From Dendrolimus kikuchii (lineage: Eukaryota; Arthropoda; Insecta; Lepidoptera; Lasiocampidae): a DNA stretch of 64,000 nt. A model generated the notes under the pieces. It ran no database searches. It saw only the letters and a list, made by a program, of their open reading frames with translations, and was not told the DNA's origin. A program made the position numbers and the translations under genes. The stretch is from NCBI GenBank assembly GCA_019925095.2, contig CM034401.1:13180338-13244337 (forward strand), read 5' to 3'. This document shows positions 37,101 through 48,946 of this stretch, piece after piece (the first letter of the stretch is position 1; each line of letters starts with the position of its first letter).

Positions 37101-40100
37101 ATTAAAATATATAAGCAAGAGTAAATTAATACATCCTCCATAATGATATAGATACATATTAAGTTAAAAGTGGGTTTTTATGAGTGTCATTTGCTATCTG
37201 ATTTGTTTATACTTTATGGCCTTAGCAATTTAATGCAATTGGTATTTTTATATATAATTTTTAAACGTATTTACTGCACGGTGGTAGATTTGGATTTGAA
37301 GGTTACGAACAAATCTGCAAATGTTTAACAATTTTTTATTGTAAAACTTATGTATTGTCCAAATTAAGTAATGGTAACCCACGAGACGTTTTTCTTTTGA
37401 AAATTAAAAATACAGAATTCCATAAGAAAGTGTAACAATTTAGATCAAATGATACATGCATACATACATACATACATACATAACTTCACGCCAGTTCCCT
37501 TGCGGGGTAGGCACGAACAACAGAGCGCCATTTAGGCCCATTCTTACACACCTCACTTGCTTCTTTGACATTCATAACTCTTGTCATGCACACTCGTCTG
37601 TTCTTAAGGCTCCTGACATCACCCTCCGCTAGTACACGACCAATTTGATCATGGAAGGTGTGTCGTGGCCTTCCACGACTTCTGCATCCATCCACTTTTG
37701 CCTTGTATATCTGTTTAGTCATTCTTTCATCATGCATTCTTTCCACATGCCCGAACCACCGGAGCATTCCTTTCCTTACCTTCACCCCGACACTCTCTTT
37801 CAGACCAACTCTCTTTCTCAACTAAATGATACATGATAATTTAAATCTATACATGAAAATTATTGATTGAGAAATCTTAGTCACTTACAGAACATTACGA
37901 TACATAACTGCTGTGCTGACTGTCTGTATGTTGGAAAAATCGGAAACGGAAAATATCTGGACCACCACGAAGGTTGCCAGGATGGCGTTGCATCTTCTTG
38001 GTGACATCGAAGACACAGTCTGTGCCACCATCTGTTAAGAAATGCAGTACTAGGTAAATTATATGTAGCTAGTCCATGTATTCACAAAAGTTAAGAATTT
38101 AGAGTTTGAAACTCCCGCTTCATAAATCAGAAAAGCGATCTCTATTCCTGACGTTGTTGTGCTACAATTTGCCAGTCTATTAAAAACATCGTGATGAAAC
38201 TACACATCGCGATATTCAATTATATTATAACCATCTCTCTTGGACAAACCTAACGGGTGAGTCGTCCGTTGCACTAGAGTTGAGAAGCGTTTATAAGCAA
38301 ATACCATTAATATTGCCCTTATATTATCGAGTTATTGTCGCAGACTTATTGTTTGTATTTTTATTGCAAAAGGTACTTTAAGCTATTGTTTTTTTATATT
38401 TAATTTTTTGCGTTTCTTGGTGTATATAATTTTTATACGAACTTTATGATAATTAATTATAACTTTTTTGTGCTCAACTTTATTTGTGTCTCAATATTTT
38501 TCTTGAAAATTAGACATACTAATTATACATGGATAAAAGATGAGCTTCAAAGTTTTCCAGTAAAATCTCGATATTTCATATGTTCCATGTCGCGTATTAC
38601 AGTAAAAATAATTTATTTATTACAATTATTTGGGAAACATACAATAATTATAATTCTTACAATATAAAACACATAAATTAATACACATATCAACTAAGTT
38701 TAGACAAAAAAAGAGAGCAATAAAAACAATATAAGATACAAGACTTACTTATCATAATTAAAATTTCCTTTGTTTTCATTATTTTCATCTGTAAAACGGA
38801 AACACACATACATATTTTATCAATTTTGATTTGAACGGACCATGGACCTATTTATTCATTGTGAGTATAAGAAGAGTTATTGAGTGATATATTCATTAAT
38901 TTAATTTTGAAATGATAATTATTCTTTTTATTAATAACTAGCTGACCCGGCAAACTTCGTACCGCCTCAGAATCAATAAATACAAAAGGTTAATTTCTGA
39001 ACGACAGGACGAACATCAAACGCTTGACATTGACGACCAAAAAAAAAATGAAAAAAAAACTTCACTTTTAAAATGGCTTCTGAACGACTTTTAAATTTAA
39101 TTTATTTCTAAACGACGAGACGAACATCAATTTTTTGACAGGTAGGAATAGTTTCTAATGGAAAGCGAAATTGTTGTTTTTACTATATTCCGAGCATTTT
39201 TTTAATATTCATATTCAATAATTCAAAACCAAAATTAGCCAAATCAGTTCAGCCGTTCTCGAGTTTTAGCGACACTAACGAACAACAATTGATTTTTATA
39301 TATATAGATTATCCTTAAGATTATAATCAATCAGAATTCTGACTAACAACACAACTTACGCTTACAAATTGTCTACTAAATCATTACCATTTAAAAGAAA
39401 CAATTAAATACGCTTTTTCTTTTTGGAGATCCACTAAAATGAATATATAAGAGAATATATTATACTTGACGAATTTTATAAATTATATAACCAACAATTA
39501 AGGTGCATAACAAATAGGTCTATAATAATCAAATTTCACTTTTGTTTCAACTCATTCATATTGAAATAAATAACTAAATTTAAAGCAGTGCAAAATTATT
39601 TCAAAAGCGTAAGCGGTGCTTGTTAGTGGTTTAAAATGATACTTATACCAATTAGGCGGCCATTAATTTTGTTGTTTTAGTCCAAATTAAATTCTTTACC
39701 TATGAACGTATATACACGAACATCTATAAAAAATAAAATGATTGAATCCAAATATGGTGTCAGGCGAATTTAAAATATAATATGTATGTACATTCATCGC
39801 AAAACCTAGCAGTCGTGCAGGAGCGCTGTATTGTAGAACAATAATAGAGCGCAAACCGACCCACGACCCTTGAGATGATCCGGGTGATATACGAGTGAAA
39901 AAGTACGTATACTTGACTCGGTGATTTTTCTCTTCTGAAAATTTGCGTAGATACTCTAGGGCTGGTGCACCTTAAGCGCTTATTGTTCTAGAATACGCGC
40001 TTACGAAATTAAACAGCCGAATATTGATAAATGTTGACAGTCAAAATGGATATAATAATACTTATGTAGTAATGAGATTATCGATACGGAATCCCATAAA

Positions 40101-40911
40101 TGTCATATCTTGAAAAATCTTTTCATGTGTGAGAAAAACGTTTATCTTGATATTATGTATTTTGCCTTCACACGTCCCAAACCAAAAACATTATATTCAA
40201 CTAGAACAAGTTTTTGGGGATAAGAAGTATACAAAAATAATCTTTGAGTATAATATATTAATACTTTTAATATAATAATCTATACTAATATGATAAAGAG
40301 GTAAAGTTTGTGAGTTCGTGACGTTGTAGGGGGTAATCTCTGGATCTACTAAACCGATTTTAAAAATTCTTTTTTCTGTTCAAAAGCTACGTTAACAGGG
40401 AGTGGCATAGGCCATATAACATGACGCTATATAACACAGCGCCGGGCCGTTAGTATATGAAAAAAATTAAACCATCCAAAAGCGGAGGGTTAACTATTTG
40501 CCGGTTTCTTTAAGTAAGATTAGTCCATCAAGGTTGGTTTCGAACCAATTGTCCGTGTACGTCATTTGAATTTTTGTCTTTTATTCTACACAACTTATTT
40601 TTTTTATTATGTGGTTCTACGAACAAGAAAGCCATAATATCGTTCCTTGATTAAAAGCTGATTGATAACCACTAGTCTACAGAAACAGTAGCACGTACTT
40701 TTGACACTTCTTACCCAATTGTTTAAAGATATTACTACATCATATTTCTATTAGATTTTATTTCTCGGCCGTCGCATTTCGTAGATGTCTATGTCTGCTA
40801 TTAAACAACTTTAAACAAACACAAACCAATTAATACGGTCAATTTTAAATGTGAAATAAGAAAATGGAAAAGAAAAATATTCTAACCTGCTTCTCTATTG
40901 TTTGTTTCCAT
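28113..40911 (-). CDS. SLC9B/NHA-type Na+/H+ antiporter, 11 exons
   Basis: Exons: 40911-40887, 38788-38749, 38031-37889, 36507-36276, 35490-35321, 34738-34524, 33331-33160, 31938-31784, 31587-31423, 29683-29497 and 28177-28113. Phases agree and give 522 residues plus stop. A polar N-terminus and a Trp-rich segment (PSWWSRYFPFP) precede about a dozen hydrophobic membrane segments. Family marks include FLTWGILYAELGE, LILTRAGLGLD-like VIILTRAGLGLD, SVSPAVVVP, PTLVVAAAAIDD with the paired aspartates at 248-249, IFFEPILFAFTGAQ and WTAKATVQAALGPAALD. This fits the CPA2 NHA group (vertebrate SLC9B2, fly Nha1/Nha2), which exchanges Na+ or Li+ for H+ across membranes. Which paralogue it is cannot be told. 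The first exon is the weakest call: an upstream in-frame ATG at about 41010 would add about 33 residues. Confidence 0.9.
29712..30022 (+). repeat. Family A repeat, copy in antiporter intron
   Basis: Closely like 1246-1572 (CAGCAGACAGGCAAACGAC, ATGGCGGCATGCTCTAGACC, GACAGGCCGCCCGGCCGC). It starts only about 30 bp from the acceptor of the exon at 29683-29497. Confidence 0.8.
30054..30081. repeat. Short hairpin beside family A copy
   Basis: TTCCAAGTACT, four bases, AGTACTTGGAA: 11-bp arms. No known function. Confidence 0.5.
30650..31030 (+). pseudogene. RTE-type LINE ORF2 C-terminal remnant
   Basis: The frame, with breaks, reads GVTRMDKVRNEYIKGSLKVA and later HVTKRMKK, GRSKKRWMDCVKDDM and KKTYCADPK, the usual C-terminal end of RTE/BovB-like reverse transcriptases. 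The upstream catalytic domain is absent. It lies in the antiporter intron between 31423 and 29683. Confidence 0.75.
32455..33095 (+). repeat. LINE tail related to 11455-11894
   Basis: It begins GACTAGCTATACCCGGCAG, holds diverged units with GCCACCTACCGCGGTAG and ACCATCCCAGGACCCACC, and ends GGTCCAGCCGTTCACGCG... TTTTTATATATATAGATT. It fills part of the antiporter intron before the exon at 31938. Confidence 0.6.
34775..35030 (+). repeat. LINE tail repeat family B, plus copy
   Basis: Same family as 9186-9420: CTGCCCGCGAAATCATCCG, GGAGCTCCGCTCCTATTGG, CCATAAATGGGCTATCTAA, AGTAGTTCCTGAGATTATC. It lies in an antiporter intron directly upstream of the exon at 34738. Confidence 0.65.
36945..37020 (-). 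repeat. Family A fragment
   Basis: CATCAGGTAGGCCGTCTGAC and TGTTTGCTAATGACAAAATA match the reverse complement of the family A head. Only the first ~70 bp survive. Confidence 0.45.
37456..37838 (-). pseudogene. LINE ORF2 C-terminal fragment with (CATA)n tail
   Basis: On the minus strand an open frame (37821-37486) encodes RKGMLRWFGHVERMHDERM, KQIYKAKVDGCRSRGRPRHT and RVLAEGDVRSLKNRRVCM, the end of a LINE reverse transcriptase ORF. The (CATA)n run at about 37457-37482 marks the element's 3' terminus. A short plus-strand copy of the same end is at 45425-45495. Confidence 0.75.
38165..38270 (+). repeat. SINE tail fragment
   Basis: TTGCCAGTCTATTAAAAACA, TCGTGATGAAACTACACATC and TTGGACAAACCTAACGGGTG resemble the body of the SINE at 9600-9800. 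Confidence 0.45.
38938..39312 (+). repeat. LINE tail repeat
   Basis: It starts ACTAGCTGACCCGGCAAACT and ends AGTTCAGCCGTTCTCGAG... TTTTTATATATATAGATTA, the same kind of start and end as 32455-33095. The interior holds a near-duplicate (CTGAACGAC, AGGACGAACATCAA). Confidence 0.6.
40275..40460 (+). repeat. LINE tail repeat, family K
   Basis: AATATGATAAAGAGGTAAAG, GACGTTGTAGGGGGTAATCT, ACTAAACCGATTTTAAAA and TATAACATGACGCTATATA are shared, in inverse, with 60480-60810, and in part with 63280-63465. Confidence 0.55.
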
Positions 40912-41154
40912 ATATAAGTGTAGTATATACCCACGTCGTTTATCTAAAAACATTTTTAATATTACGTTAAACGGAAATAAACATAAAAATAGCACACTCT
41001 TTTGAGACATGGTGTGAATGATTCTAAATTGCCTTCTTTAATATTATTATTAATAATGGTAGACACATATACCTACGATAAACACCCCTGAAATCGGTAA
41101 GCCCGAGCGCTTAAGAATGGGACATTTATGGGCTGTTATTATATTATTTTACTA

Positions 41155-41712
41155 GGATATGCCTACGACTTCGTCCACGCTTGACTTGTAATTCCCGTGG
41201 GATTACCGGTATACAAAGTATCACAGCATTTAAAAGTGATGTAAGCCATCATTTTAGTAAAAATTGTGTCGGAATAAGCTAATTTTTATGCACTCGAACA
41301 ACTACAAAATTCTCGTGAGATTCCCGGGATAAAAAATATCACACATTTTATTACAAAAAAATAGCTATCGATCAGTGAAATAATCACATTAGTATTTCAC
41401 TGATCGATATTTTTTTAATATGTTATTTTAAATAACTCTCAGAAAAATTCTCGCGAGTTTCCCCGGATAAAATATGGAGCAGATTTTAAGTCTAAGAATT
41501 TGCTATCGATCAGCGAAAACCGCATCGATATTGGCCCAGTAGTTTTTACATGAATCCCGAACAAACAGACAAAAAATAAAATAAAAATTGCGTCGTGTTC
41601 TCCATCGTTTACATACTCTATTCTAAATGTTTTTTTTTTAATAATTTCAATGTTATGCATCTGTACGCAATCTGTATGCAACAGATACGGCATGTTTAGA
41701 ATTTTATAATAT
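41155..41712. repeat. Repeat family C, compound copy with fold-back
   Basis: A first part (GACTTCGTCCACGCTTGAC) is followed by a 17-bp palindromic fold-back at 41366-41409 (TATCGATCAGTGAAATA and its inverse) and then by a second part (CAGATTTTAAGTCTAAGAAT, TTGCTATCGATCAGCGAAAA). The family recurs at 62995-63285. Confidence 0.6.
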
Positions 41713-42766
41713 TATAGACTAAGTAAAGATTATTAAAATAAGTTGGCCTAAAATTTTGAAACAATGTAAAGGATAGATATAAAATTAGTTTTAGAATTAT
41801 TTATATTATGATTTTGAAAATAAGTAGTTATTTCACGGAAAATATTAATTTAATGCCATTAAGTATATAAAATATAATCAAACATGAATTACCCATTACG
41901 TTATTTACTTAAAGCATTATGTAACTGTCTTACATTTTTGACCTGTTTTAATTTTAATATTACAATTATTATTATTTTTATATTATTTAATCATTATTTA
42001 TACCAACTACTTAATGTTATCTAATTAAACTGAATATTTTTTTAAATGTACTTATGACATAATGACGTGAAAAAACCGACAAGCGAAATTCTAAAAACGA
42101 AAGTTAGAATTTTAAATTGTAAATACATGAATAAATTACCTTAAATTGTAACCTAGATACTTTTACTCTGACACTTTAGTGAAAGTATAACTTAAATGGT
42201 TTGTTACTCGACTACTACGAAAGTTATCGCCAAATACACGGAAGGTTTTGGATTTTATATAAAAATAATGGCGAACAAAATCGCGTTACGATACTTAAAA
42301 CTACGTTTTCAAAAGGCCGTCTGAAGTCAAATGTCAATAAGATAAAGTATACTGTGTACTGTGTAACATAAATCTACAAGCAGTGTGTAACACACTATAT
42401 ACTTATGTTTTTATTAGATTTAAGCTGCGTACAAACAGAGCCATGTATATCAATTGGCATTCACAACCACAAATTCTTTGATATTAGGCATGTCTAATAT
42501 CTTTACTTATTTTGTGTATCTAAACCATAGTAACAATAAGGCTAGCTTTCTGTGTCTCACTATCCATTATTTTGCTTTAGTAGTATTAATAGTAATAGTA
42601 CCATACTATTAATGATTGTTCATATAAACAAGGCTATCAATTTCCTTTGCCTGCCATAGTTCTAAATAATACTATTTAGAAAGGAACTTGGTTCATAAAG
42701 CTTTATTTAATGTAATAAGTTTTCTGTACAGTGCAGCTAAAGAGTAAGTAGGGTATTGACTGACAC
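41713..42766. other. AT-rich intergenic DNA
   Basis: This lies just upstream of the antiporter gene. I saw no convincing core promoter, long frame or shared repeat. Confidence 0.35.
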
Positions 42767-42960
42767 CAAACAATAGAACTCTTCTGACAACTCGAAAGGC
42801 CACATTTGACTACACATTTTTCACACAATCACATAATTATTAGTTTATATCTATCAATATTCCACAATTATTGTTTATTTAAAAGTAATATTTTACACAT
42901 TTTTAGAAAATAAAACAGCACAGCACAGCATCACCCTTTAGTTCCCAACAAAAACCCTGT
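42767..42960 (+). repeat. Repeat family D, partial copy
   Basis: GACAACTCGAAAGGCCACAT, TTTGACTACAC, TTTTACACATTTTTAGAAAA and AAACAGCACAGCACAG match the second half of the copy at 46043-46386. Confidence 0.65.
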
Positions 42961-43524
42961 CTTTTTTTTTATTGCACGGGTGTCTTACTCTATGGTTGAA
43001 AATTTACATTACTTGTATGGAGATTATGTCAAATTTTATCCATCAGTAAGGCATAGCGGTTGGTAAATATCCAAAATTACAATAACTTAGCCATCCGGGT
43101 AATGAATGTTCATTATCCAGCTATAAAAACAAGCTGATGGCTTTTTGGCTAATTGATGAATGACTCACCAAGTGGCAGCCTATGGCTGATGGCTTTCCTA
43201 TCAACTTGTTGGTTGTCAGTTTTAATAATTAATATAAATTACTTAAAAATAAAATAAAAAACGTTTCCAGGCCCTGATGGGAAGGTTAGAGTAGCTGAGT
43301 TTAAAATGGGTCATAATAATAAAATTTACAATAGGTCTTATACTAAATTGTGTTCATTACCACTCTCAAATTGAATTATTTAAATAAAATGTGTATAGAA
43401 TAAGATATATATAAAATACTTAAGATAAATATATTGATTCTAAAATGATTAAACAGTTTAGATTAAAATTAAATAGATGATTATTAAAAATTAACATTAA
43501 AGATGTGATAAGTAATAGTAAATA

Positions 43525-43775
43525 GAATGAGCACCATAGTCGCCATATTCCCAGAACCCCAGTACCACTAGCAATTCACCCCAATAGCCTGGTACTTTTT
43601 GACCTCATTTCCCACAATAGTCCTACACTACTATATTGTGTAGACGGGGATAATCGCCGATCAGTGTCATGCCATATTTACATTAAATTTGTCAAAGGGC
43701 CTCTCTGTGTTGGCCTCCCCACGCAAGCCCTTCAAATATCTGCGCCATTTTTATGGCCCGGGGTCTACAAAGACA
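43525..43775 (+). repeat. Repeat family J, short copy
   Basis: GCCATATTCCCAGAACCCC to ATTTTTATGGCCCGGGGTC matches 10250-10505. A gap replaces the segment around the fragment CACTGGCCGGGGC of the longer copy. Confidence 0.7.
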
Positions 43776-45424
43776 TACATAAATAATAGAATGAAACTGA
43801 TTGACATATTTTGATGTTTGAAATTAATGAATATTGCATAACTTGACATTTTTTTTCTATAATACATACAAAATAATCTAAAATTGATTAAAAGTAAAAT
43901 ATACAAGTGTTTATGATAGTGATTTTGTCTAATAATAAATATAAATTTCTAAACTGTGTGTATGTGTTTACAGGTAGTGTTTACAATATGAATTAAGAGG
44001 TAATGTTAATAATAATATAAAATAAATGATTTTTGTTAGATTTGTCACTTAAAATTATAATTTGAATTGTGTTGCATTAGTGTAGTCAATTTTCTATTTA
44101 AATGTTTAAAAATTATATTTTCTTTCTATAAAATTTGTCTTGAAATTATTTGAATTGTACAACATTCATCATTATTACATCAGTCATTAGGGTGGCCAAG
44201 AAATAAATTTACTAAAAATTGTTTAATATAATTTAATTAATTACTTATTTTTATATAGCTTTCTTTGCTGGGTCCAACTTACGTTCAAGACAAAAAATAT
44301 GATAATTTTACATTTAAGCATGGTAATACTAAAAATATTTTTTCATTTCTGACAACATGGCTTCCTTAATAAACATCCCTCACAGTTCTTCACTTTGTTA
44401 AAATATCTAAGAAGTATTTATAGTTATTTTATATAATTATATGAGGCTTCCTAACAACAGAGGCCCGGACATATGTAAGCTAAAGTTCCCATAATATAGT
44501 CCACAACCTCAAGTTCTTATTAAGAAAGGCCCACAATTAACATCCATAGAAATAAAATAAAATAAAATAAAAAAATATTAAAATTAAAATGTCTTTAGCT
44601 TTGTTAACTTGATAGATATGGTATGAAAATATTTTTTTAACTGATGTGGATCCCAGATTTATACTAATAGTAATTAATTCAAATATCAAATATTTTTATT
44701 TTAAATAAAACATGTTATTCTCCTATTGGGTTTTTGCGAAACGGGTAACTTTAGTTTAACAGCATCTGAATTTCAGTGTTTTATGATGGGGGGAGGGTAG
44801 GAAAGTCATACTGAAAGGAAAATGTGCAAAAACTCATAATTTCAAAGAACATTGAACAAGAACTTTCAGACTAAAATATAAATTAATCTTAAATTGAACA
44901 GGGCAGAATTAAGGAGGTGGCAAGTTAAGGGAGCTTTGCTTGGTTCCACTCCCGCCTTAGCCACCTGACTTATTAGATCAGGATTTGGATGCTTTAAAAG
45001 CAGAGTTCCCACCTGAGTCTCACCCACAAGTAGTCAAGATATCTCTATTTTGTGAAATAAAACAATAAAGAAATGGTGGAGGATGTCTATCATACACCCT
45101 CAACATCCTCATCTACCCTATTCAGGGTGCAAAATTCCAAAGTCAACCCTATAAAAGCATTTATTTAACATTAGTTGTCTAACATTACATTAGTTCTCTA
45201 ACATAACATTGGAAAAGAACATAAAAAAAATATTTGTTCTGCATAATTTTTTTAGGCAATAAAATGATGTAAGTGTTAACGAGAAATAAAACCTATTTAT
45301 CTTCATAGTGTGAAATTTTCATGAAACATGTTCTTGGCATGCTGAACTTATAGTGCTCAATATAACTTCAATTCAGAGGCCGGTAACTTAAAATTGCCCC
45401 AAGAATAACTTATTAGCCTAAATG
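43776..45424. other. AT-rich intergenic DNA
   Basis: No gene or shared repeat was recognised. A short (AAATA)n run is at about 44552-44575. Confidence 0.35.
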
Positions 45425-45495
45425 GCACTCTGTTGTTCGTGCCTACCCCGCGAGGGAACTGGCGTGAAGTTATGTATGTATGTATGTATGTATGA
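45425..45495 (+). repeat. LINE 3' terminus with (TATG)n
   Basis: TGTTCGTGCCTACCCCGCG, AGGGAACTGGCGTGAAG and then TATG units: the plus-strand version of the terminus at 37456-37530. Confidence 0.65.
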
Positions 45496-46042
45496 ATAAC
45501 TTATTCTTGGGGCAAATTTATTGTTTAAAAAATCAAGAGAAAAATATCTTTTATATTTTTGTTAAAAGTTAGCTAGCTTTCTTATATATTCTAAGATCCA
45601 TTAAGCTTCATTAATCAATTCATGTTCAAATTATCTTTGAAGCCGTTGGAAATTCTATGTAGAAGTCAGTCAATAAATAAGACTTTATTAGGTATTTTAA
45701 TAATTGATTTAGTTTTTAAAGTTTGAACTGTTACATACATAAAACAACCTACAAATTTATTTGTATATGTTAATACTTACCTAATTACTTATCACTGATC
45801 ACATTTATATTTAATTGTATGAAATTGTTCATAATATTGTACTGCAATGTACGAGTCGGTCTCTTTACCTACTTGTAACTCCGTAATTAGGGTTTAATAT
45901 AGTTGATTTGAATATCTTACATTAGTCTACGTTTTACATAAGAAACACTATTTACATAATTATTAAATAATATCTAATAAGGTATTTATTAGATATTATT
46001 GAATTAAAGTTCAAAACATTGAGTTTAATAAAGTAGGTATAG

Positions 46043-46386
46043 TAGTAGTAGTTGTATTCGCCACAAAGGCAGGCAAAGGAATCTTTAGTCCATACAGCCA
46101 ATTCTGATGTTTAAATCTTCGTATAATAGTCGCGCAGTTGTATTGTAGGCTACAACCATTGAGTTATAACATCTAAGGCTACAACTAACGCCATTCAACG
46201 GAGTTCTTGCGAAAACTCAAAAGGCCACATTTGACTATACAGTTCACATTTCTCACAAAACACATAATTACTACTCAAAAACTATCAATATCCTACAACT
46301 ATTGTTCATTTTAGAGTAATTTTACACATTTTTAGAAAATAAAACTGCACAGCACAACGTCTCCTTTCAGTTCCCGCCAAAAACTC
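46043..46386 (+). repeat. Repeat family D, full copy
   Basis: It runs from GTAGTAGTTGTATTCGCCAC to CAGTTCCCGCCAAAAACTCC and is closely like 21222-21556, with CATTCAACGGAGTTCTTG and TTTTAGAGTAATTTTACAC in the middle. Confidence 0.75.
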
Positions 46387-47370
46387 CAAGTAGGTATAAT
46401 ATAATAATTTCAATAAATATAATTATTGAACTGTCAACTGTCAAACTAAAGGCCACTTCCACAAGACGATTAAGTACTTTCAGGTATCTAATTGAGAGAT
46501 TACTTATAAGAAACATATCAAACGTAAAATTAATTATTTTGATTTGAAACTAACAAATAGAAGTTTTATCAATTATATCACTTCTAAATATTTTGTTGTA
46601 CTCGAAGGAATTAGGTTATTGTGACATTATCAACTCTTAAAAAGCGCTACTAGCGTAGATTGGCACGAATTGGAAAAAGCGCTGAAAATGAAGTATTAAG
46701 AATAACTAAATTACTTTATTATAAATGCTTGTCTTATGACGATAACATTTCGATACACTTGGCAACAGTATGCATCTTGTGGAATTATCCGAGCGCTTAT
46801 ACTTTATAGGAACACAATATCACTTGTTTTGTTAAGATATATTAATCTATTGCTTATTTCAGGTTTTGACACACTTTTGTAATTTAATTTATATATAGGT
46901 ACCTACCTAACTGGCTATCCCAACGACACTTCGATCGCATTATTATGACGACGACGCGTTTTTTGGTGAATTTAAAGTGCAAGAAACAAATTTAAACGGT
47001 CACAGCACTACCTTTAGGGTTGTGTTGGTCTTTTCGAAGAAAGCGGTGCTATATATCGGGATGAGGAGTGTCCTGAACAATTATATTCACCAGGGATGTG
47101 ATCTGGCTCAGTGTCGGATTATACTTGGATCCGTTCAGCGATTTCCACGTGTTTTTCGGGGACAGAAAAATATTCTAGGGTCCCTTTTTTTTAATCTGCT
47201 CGTTATATTATATTATATACATATATTTACATGTTTTGCCAGCTTACTCTCCCTGGTACAAGTGCATCATAATTACATTGCAAAAAAAATTTATATAGCT
47301 TTGGTTTGTATTCCCGAACAATACTGACAGGTGCCAAAAGGGTACCTAAGGTGATAACAAGAACCTAATA
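46387..47370. other. Intergenic DNA, no supported gene
   Basis: A 116-codon frame at 46977-47327 (plus) has no recognised domain and no splice partners, so I do not call it a gene. The rest is AT-rich. Confidence 0.3.
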
Positions 47371-47506
47371 CTTAAATGTCGTGCTTCCCCGTCTCGCCTT
47401 ATCTATTAGCAAAACGGATGATAATTATAATTATCACCTCAAGCGTCGGCTTGCGTATAAAAATACGACATTTATAGAATATTGGCTTTTGTATCGTTAG
47501 ATTTAC

Positions 47507-47692
47507 CTAAGCGATCATAAATTTAAATGTTGGTAGTGTTTTCTCGAATACAGTGTCTACTTGTTGTCCAAAATTTTCAAGATCCAACTCATAGACTGAC
47601 TTCCGTCCATTGCGTGCTGCTGTTTTTGGCTACCAAATGCCGTTATCCAGGCGCTTGTGAACGGCATATTACGTTATTTGCAAATTAGCCTC
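47507..47692 (-). pseudogene. Decayed tandem copy of the acetyltransferase last exon
   Basis: It matches the functional exon at 49133-48947 from the acceptor (CACCAG) to the stop region. The sixth full codon, GAA in the intact exon, is TAA here. One A is missing in the run near the codons for GTQKAA, shifting the frame. The copy is in the same orientation 1.44 kb further downstream of the gene, and the 3' flank was copied too (TTTGTATCGTTAGATTT, ATCATAAATTTAAA). It is therefore a duplicated and degenerate terminal exon, not an alternative one. Confidence 0.85.
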
Positions 47693-47816
47693 CTGGTGAT
47701 GAAAAATGATATTTATTTTTATTAATTTAGGTTTATGGCTTGGCAGCTAGGCCTTTAAGCCAGATCTTAGATTACAATATAGTTTCTTCATTTTCTTAAG
47801 CCAAGCTTAGCTGAAC

Positions 47817-48030
47817 TGTAGGTTATCAACTGACACCATTCAACGGAGTTCTTGTGACAACTCGATAGGCCACATTTGACTATACAGTTCAGATTTTTCA
47901 CAAAAACACATATTTACTACTCAAAAACGATCACCTACAACTACTTTTCATTTTAGAGAGATTTTACACATTTTTAGAAAATAAAACTGCACAGCACATC
48001 TCCTTTCAATTCCCGCCAAAAACTCCGACC
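47817..48030 (+). repeat. Repeat family D, partial copy
   Basis: CATTCAACGGAGTTCTTGTG, GGCCACATTTGACTATACAG and CCGCCAAAAACTCCGACC. It has inserted between the decayed exon copy and the true last exon. Confidence 0.65.
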
Positions 48031-48946
48031 AATGAGATTAAAATTAAATTAAAGTTCAACTGTGCAATTTCGTAACCTAGGAATTACAAGAAATTTCACA
48101 CCACAATAATAATTTTTATAAGATAATATTAATTTCATAATATATTGCTACAAGTTACGTTTTGTGGAATTTGTCAGTCATACCATCCTATTTGAGATAC
48201 ACAATAGGTATTACGCTTAGATCATATAAATGTTTATATCTCAATGGTATTACGTAACTTTAAAAACTTCAGGTAAATAATAAAATATTACATGAAAATT
48301 ACGTAAATAAAGAGAAAAAAATCGTAAACATAATTATAATGTCACTTTTTAATAGGTAGTAAGAAGTATTAAATTATTTTCATATAATTACAATCTGTAT
48401 CTAATTAGTAGGTCAAGTATAAGATATTGTTACATGTTACGTTTCATGGGAGGTCAGCCATACTGTGATATTTGAGATATATAGTAATGCTTAGGTAAAT
48501 GTCGCGCGATGCTGTCTCGCCTTATCTGTTAGCAAAATGTATTTTTAATCACTAAAAACTAAAACGTAATAATTAAAATAAAATTTAGTATACCACTAAG
48601 TACAACGAAATATAAACTAAATAGTTAAAACTAAAGTAGATACGTTGTGTAGCAGATCACTGTCGGCGGGGAGCGTATACAGAAGGTTGGCTGCATAGCC
48701 ACGATGGTAATGCTAATTTGTTGGGCAAAATATGAGCCAGCCTTCTGATCAGGGGTAGTGTCAAAAAGTTTCTTACTGTCTTTAAAGAAACTTTTTGCCA
48801 ATAGACTTCACAGGCCCAATATTCCAACTCCAAATGGCACAAATATGTAACCAATTTTTTTTAATATAGACTGTATATCATCTCAAGGGTCGGCTTACGT
48901 GTAAACATACGACATTTTTGGAATATTGGTTTTTGTATCGTTAGAT

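Noticed and set aside
41366..41409. 17-bp inverted repeat considered as an operator-like site
   Set aside because: It falls inside repeat family C, and its motif is part of that repeat turned on itself.
46977..47327. 116-codon plus-strand frame
   Set aside because: No domain, no splice partners, ordinary AT-rich surroundings; likely chance.
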